Assembly: GCA_964535315.1 (NCBI GenBank)
Contig: CAZHTS010000143.1
Location: 1-5,998, forward strand
Source: CAZHTS01 sp964535315
GTDB lineage: Bacteria > Chloroflexota > Anaerolineae > Anaerolineales > Anaerolineaceae
DNA: 5,998 bases
Direction of reading: 5' to 3'
The translations under genes and the position numbers were made by a program. The notes below the pieces were generated by a model. It saw only the letters and a list, made by a program, of their open reading frames with translations, did no database searches and was not told the DNA's origin. Shown piece after piece: positions 5,776 through 5,998 of this stretch; position 1 is the first letter of the stretch, and each line of letters starts with the position of its first letter.

Positions 5776-5998
5776 CCGGCGGGGGAGAGGTTGGGTGAGG
5801 GGGGAATCTCTCCCGGCGGTTGGCAAGCAGGTAAACGGGGCTTTCACCCTCACCCCGGCCCTCCCCCTCGAAAGGGGGAGGGAGTCTGGCTCCTCGCCCC
5901 CGGCGGGGGAGAGGTTGGGTGAGGGGGGAATCTCTCCCGGCGGTTGGCATGCAAGGTAAACGGGGCTTTCACCCTCACCCCGGCCCTCCCCCTCGAAA
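5766..5998. repeat. Tandem palindrome-rich intergenic repeat, period about 124 bp, continuing past the window
   Basis: A 108-bp block at 5766-5873 recurs at 5890-5998. The copies differ only near 5826/5950, by one substitution and one extra base, and are separated by the short segment 5874-5889. Because the connecting sequence is also conserved, this is a tandem duplication rather than two independent insertions. Within it, CCCTCACCC (5847-5855) and GGGTGAGGG (5917-5925) bound an approximately 79-bp imperfect palindrome. The first unit has only the right half of this palindrome, and the second is cut by the window edge. Such GC-rich CCCTCACCC-type palindromes are common dispersed intergenic repeats in several environmental bacteria. 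No transposase or gene was seen in the 309 bp upstream of the radical SAM gene. Confidence 0.9.
5859..5882. repeat. Perfect 10-bp hairpin with CGAA loop in the repeat unit
   Basis: Arms CCCTCCCCCT (5859-5868) and AGGGGGAGGG (5873-5882) are fully complementary around a 4-nt CGAA loop. The left arm and loop recur at the window's right end (5984-5998), where the right arm is cut off. The stem would form in RNA from either strand. No T-run follows, so a terminator role is not supported. Confidence 0.8.

Noticed and set aside
5859..5882. Intrinsic terminator in the repeat
   Set aside because: The stem is strong, but no T-rich tract follows on either strand.
5766..5998. Possible CRISPR array
   Set aside because: The repeated unit is about 108 bp and its spacers are conserved between copies. 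CRISPR repeats are much shorter with unique spacers, and no cas gene is present.

Overview
The window is a GC-rich bacterial chromosomal segment. Every gene I can support lies on the minus strand and is read from right to left. In transcription order they are a SPL-like radical SAM protein (5689-4817), purB (4795-3380), purL (3291-397) and purQ (386 to beyond base 1, so partial). The three pur genes belong to de novo purine synthesis. PurL and PurQ together make formylglycinamidine ribonucleotide synthase (step 4). PurB is adenylosuccinate lyase (step 8 and the last step to AMP).

The most informative gene is purL. It carries two consecutive PurS-like domains fused to the N-terminus of a PurL core, while PurQ stays a separate protein. 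This is midway between the three-protein PurS/PurL/PurQ enzyme and the single-chain large PurL. The fusion, the high GC and the GC-rich palindromic intergenic repeats fit an uncultured Chloroflexota-like bacterium. That placement is an inference from general familiarity, not a sequence search.

The layout suggests two transcription blocks. The radical SAM gene and purB are 21 bp apart and probably co-transcribed. A strong hairpin without a T-run spans the purB stop codon. Directly after it comes a near-consensus sigma-70-type promoter (TAGACA, 17 bp, TATAAT), which should drive purL-purQ separately. The purL stop overlaps the purQ ribosome binding site, so those two are likely co-translated.

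Upstream of the radical SAM gene, from about 5750 to the window end, there is no gene. The stretch holds a tandem, palindrome-rich repeat with a period of about 124 bp that continues past the edge. No tRNA, rRNA, CRISPR array, transposase or recognised riboswitch was seen. The radical SAM protein ends in a near-ideal sliding-clamp binding peptide (QLSLF), the most suggestive lead to new biology here.
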